Below, in pieces: positions 62,906 through 64,000 of a stretch of 64,000 bases of DNA. The position numbers and the translations under genes were made by a program. This DNA is from Onthophagus taurus (taxonomy: Eukaryota; Arthropoda; Insecta; Coleoptera; Scarabaeidae). The notes below the pieces were generated by a model, which was not told the origin of the DNA, ran no database searches, and saw nothing but the letters and a program-made list of their open reading frames with translations. The stretch lies in NCBI RefSeq assembly GCF_036711975.1, contig NC_091972.1, positions 38,259,001-38,323,000 of the forward strand, given 5' to 3'. How positions within the stretch are numbered: position 1 is the first letter of the stretch; the number at the start of each line of letters is the position of its first letter.

Positions 62906-64000
62906 ATGTACTGGTGTTCTTATACTTACTTTGTTTATTTTCTAGAATGTCTTTATTTGCCTTTTAATATCTTTCTGATTAGCTTTAGTCCATGTTTTCT
63001 TCTTTCCTAATTCTAAATCGTTTAAACACCTTAATTGTCTTCACTAAATTTTTCTTCTGACTTCTTTATGTTCAGTTTCTTCCAGTACACACAACTTTAA
63101 TGATTTGTTTGCCACGTAAGTTCATAGAAAGGATGATAGATTTTGTCTACACTTTACTTTTTTTCAGCTTTCTTAATCGAAAGCAGCGGGTCGCATATTG
63201 GAGATATGTTTTTGACTAAAGTACAGTTATAGATGTTTATTCCGTAATAAAAATAAAAATAGAATTAACGAAGTTATGATGTAAGTAAAAGATTAAAGAA
63301 TATATTCTGGAAAAATAATTTTACTTATATTTGTCAGATACAGTAGTACATTTTTCCTAAAGCAAGATTGAAGAATCTTCAGTAAATTCAGTAAGATTTA
63401 GCAAATGTTATGATATGAATTTTTGGATCTGTGGCAACCTTCTTTAGTTTGCCAATTAAGTTCAGTCTAACTTCTTTTGGCGTCTTAAAAATATTATAGA
63501 CTTAATAAGTTGGACACAACTTATTCAGCTTTATTTGTTCTTAATACTGCAGACACCACAATTACTTCAACCGACATCAGTCTAAAATAGCGTTCAAAAA
63601 GCTTACGATTGTTCGCTTTCTAAAGACCTATCCAAACGTTATTCTTCATTTCTATATAAAATAACTCTTCGAGGATGTTTTTCTTATGTTTTCGAAGCAT
63701 TGAAAGCGGGCAACAGTTTTGTCTCCTAATAAACAATTACAACGTCTGGTACCTCATTTTGATTATGTAAAATACATACTTAGGTGACACGTATGAAGCG
63801 TTGTTGAACTAAAAAGTAATTTTTAATTTATTAACTTTGGAATAATGAAATCTCTCCGCTTAAATGTATTTTCTATCAACGTTGGTAAATCTGCCTATAA
63901 ATTCGTATTTTTATTAAAATCACAAGATGAATCGGTTTGTAATGGTTCATAAAATAGTGTCGTTAAACATATTTCGCACGTCGCTTTTCTTCCACAATAG
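62906..64000. other. no gene seen
   Basis: AT-rich. No frame, repeat family or RNA gene recognised up to the window end. Confidence 0.45.

Overview
This window looks like nuclear DNA of an insect, probably a beetle. The beetle assignment is an inference from the mix of transposons, the tiny 50-55 bp introns, the AT-rich sequence and the insect-type odorant receptor. It holds five protein-coding host genes in a matrix of mobile elements and satellite DNA. No rRNA, tRNA, CRISPR array or prokaryotic operon was seen.

Layout. 1-1190 is a ~172 bp satellite with a three-monomer higher-order repeat. 1490-2146 and 5749-7885 are two blocks of a second satellite (363 bp dimer). They flank an odorant-receptor gene (3244-4349). 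7886-15345 contains two copies of a hAT-type element, the second internally deleted, with non-LTR and Penelope-like remnants. 16361-16988 is the 3' part of an NK-type homeobox gene. 17230-20458 holds decayed DNA transposons and a hairpin MITE. 20459-26950 (minus) and 30105-36585 (plus) are two almost identical, intact Bel-Pao LTR retrotransposons in opposite orientation. Each has 298-299 bp LTRs, its own 5 bp target duplication, a tRNA-Tyr primer site and a 1,697-codon gag-pol frame. Between them lies cyclin H (28715-29902, minus, five exons).

36586-48150 is mainly broken piggyBac, RTE-like and jockey elements plus a 226 bp nested minisatellite. 42726-51074 contains a small family of peroxisomal HSDL2-type dehydrogenases: one exon relic and two intact tandem genes, both ending in the PTS1 tripeptide SKL. 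51690-53510 is a non-LTR reverse transcriptase split by an 802 bp hAT element with a perfect 8 bp target duplication. 54241-58830 is mostly unrecognised. 58835-62905 has further transposase, RTE-like and R1/LOA-like remnants.

The most interesting signal is a set of six small motifs (11133, 12784, 45031, 5677, 59126, 59260) built as CUGAAGA, helix II, GAAA, palindrome, cleavable NUH. They resemble type I hammerhead ribozymes at the ends of Penelope-like repeats. Helix II differs in sequence but stays paired between copies, and every copy has one extra unpaired base before helix II. The host genes do not form a pathway; they are ordinary single genes (CycH, homeobox, receptor, HSDL2 pair) embedded in repeats.
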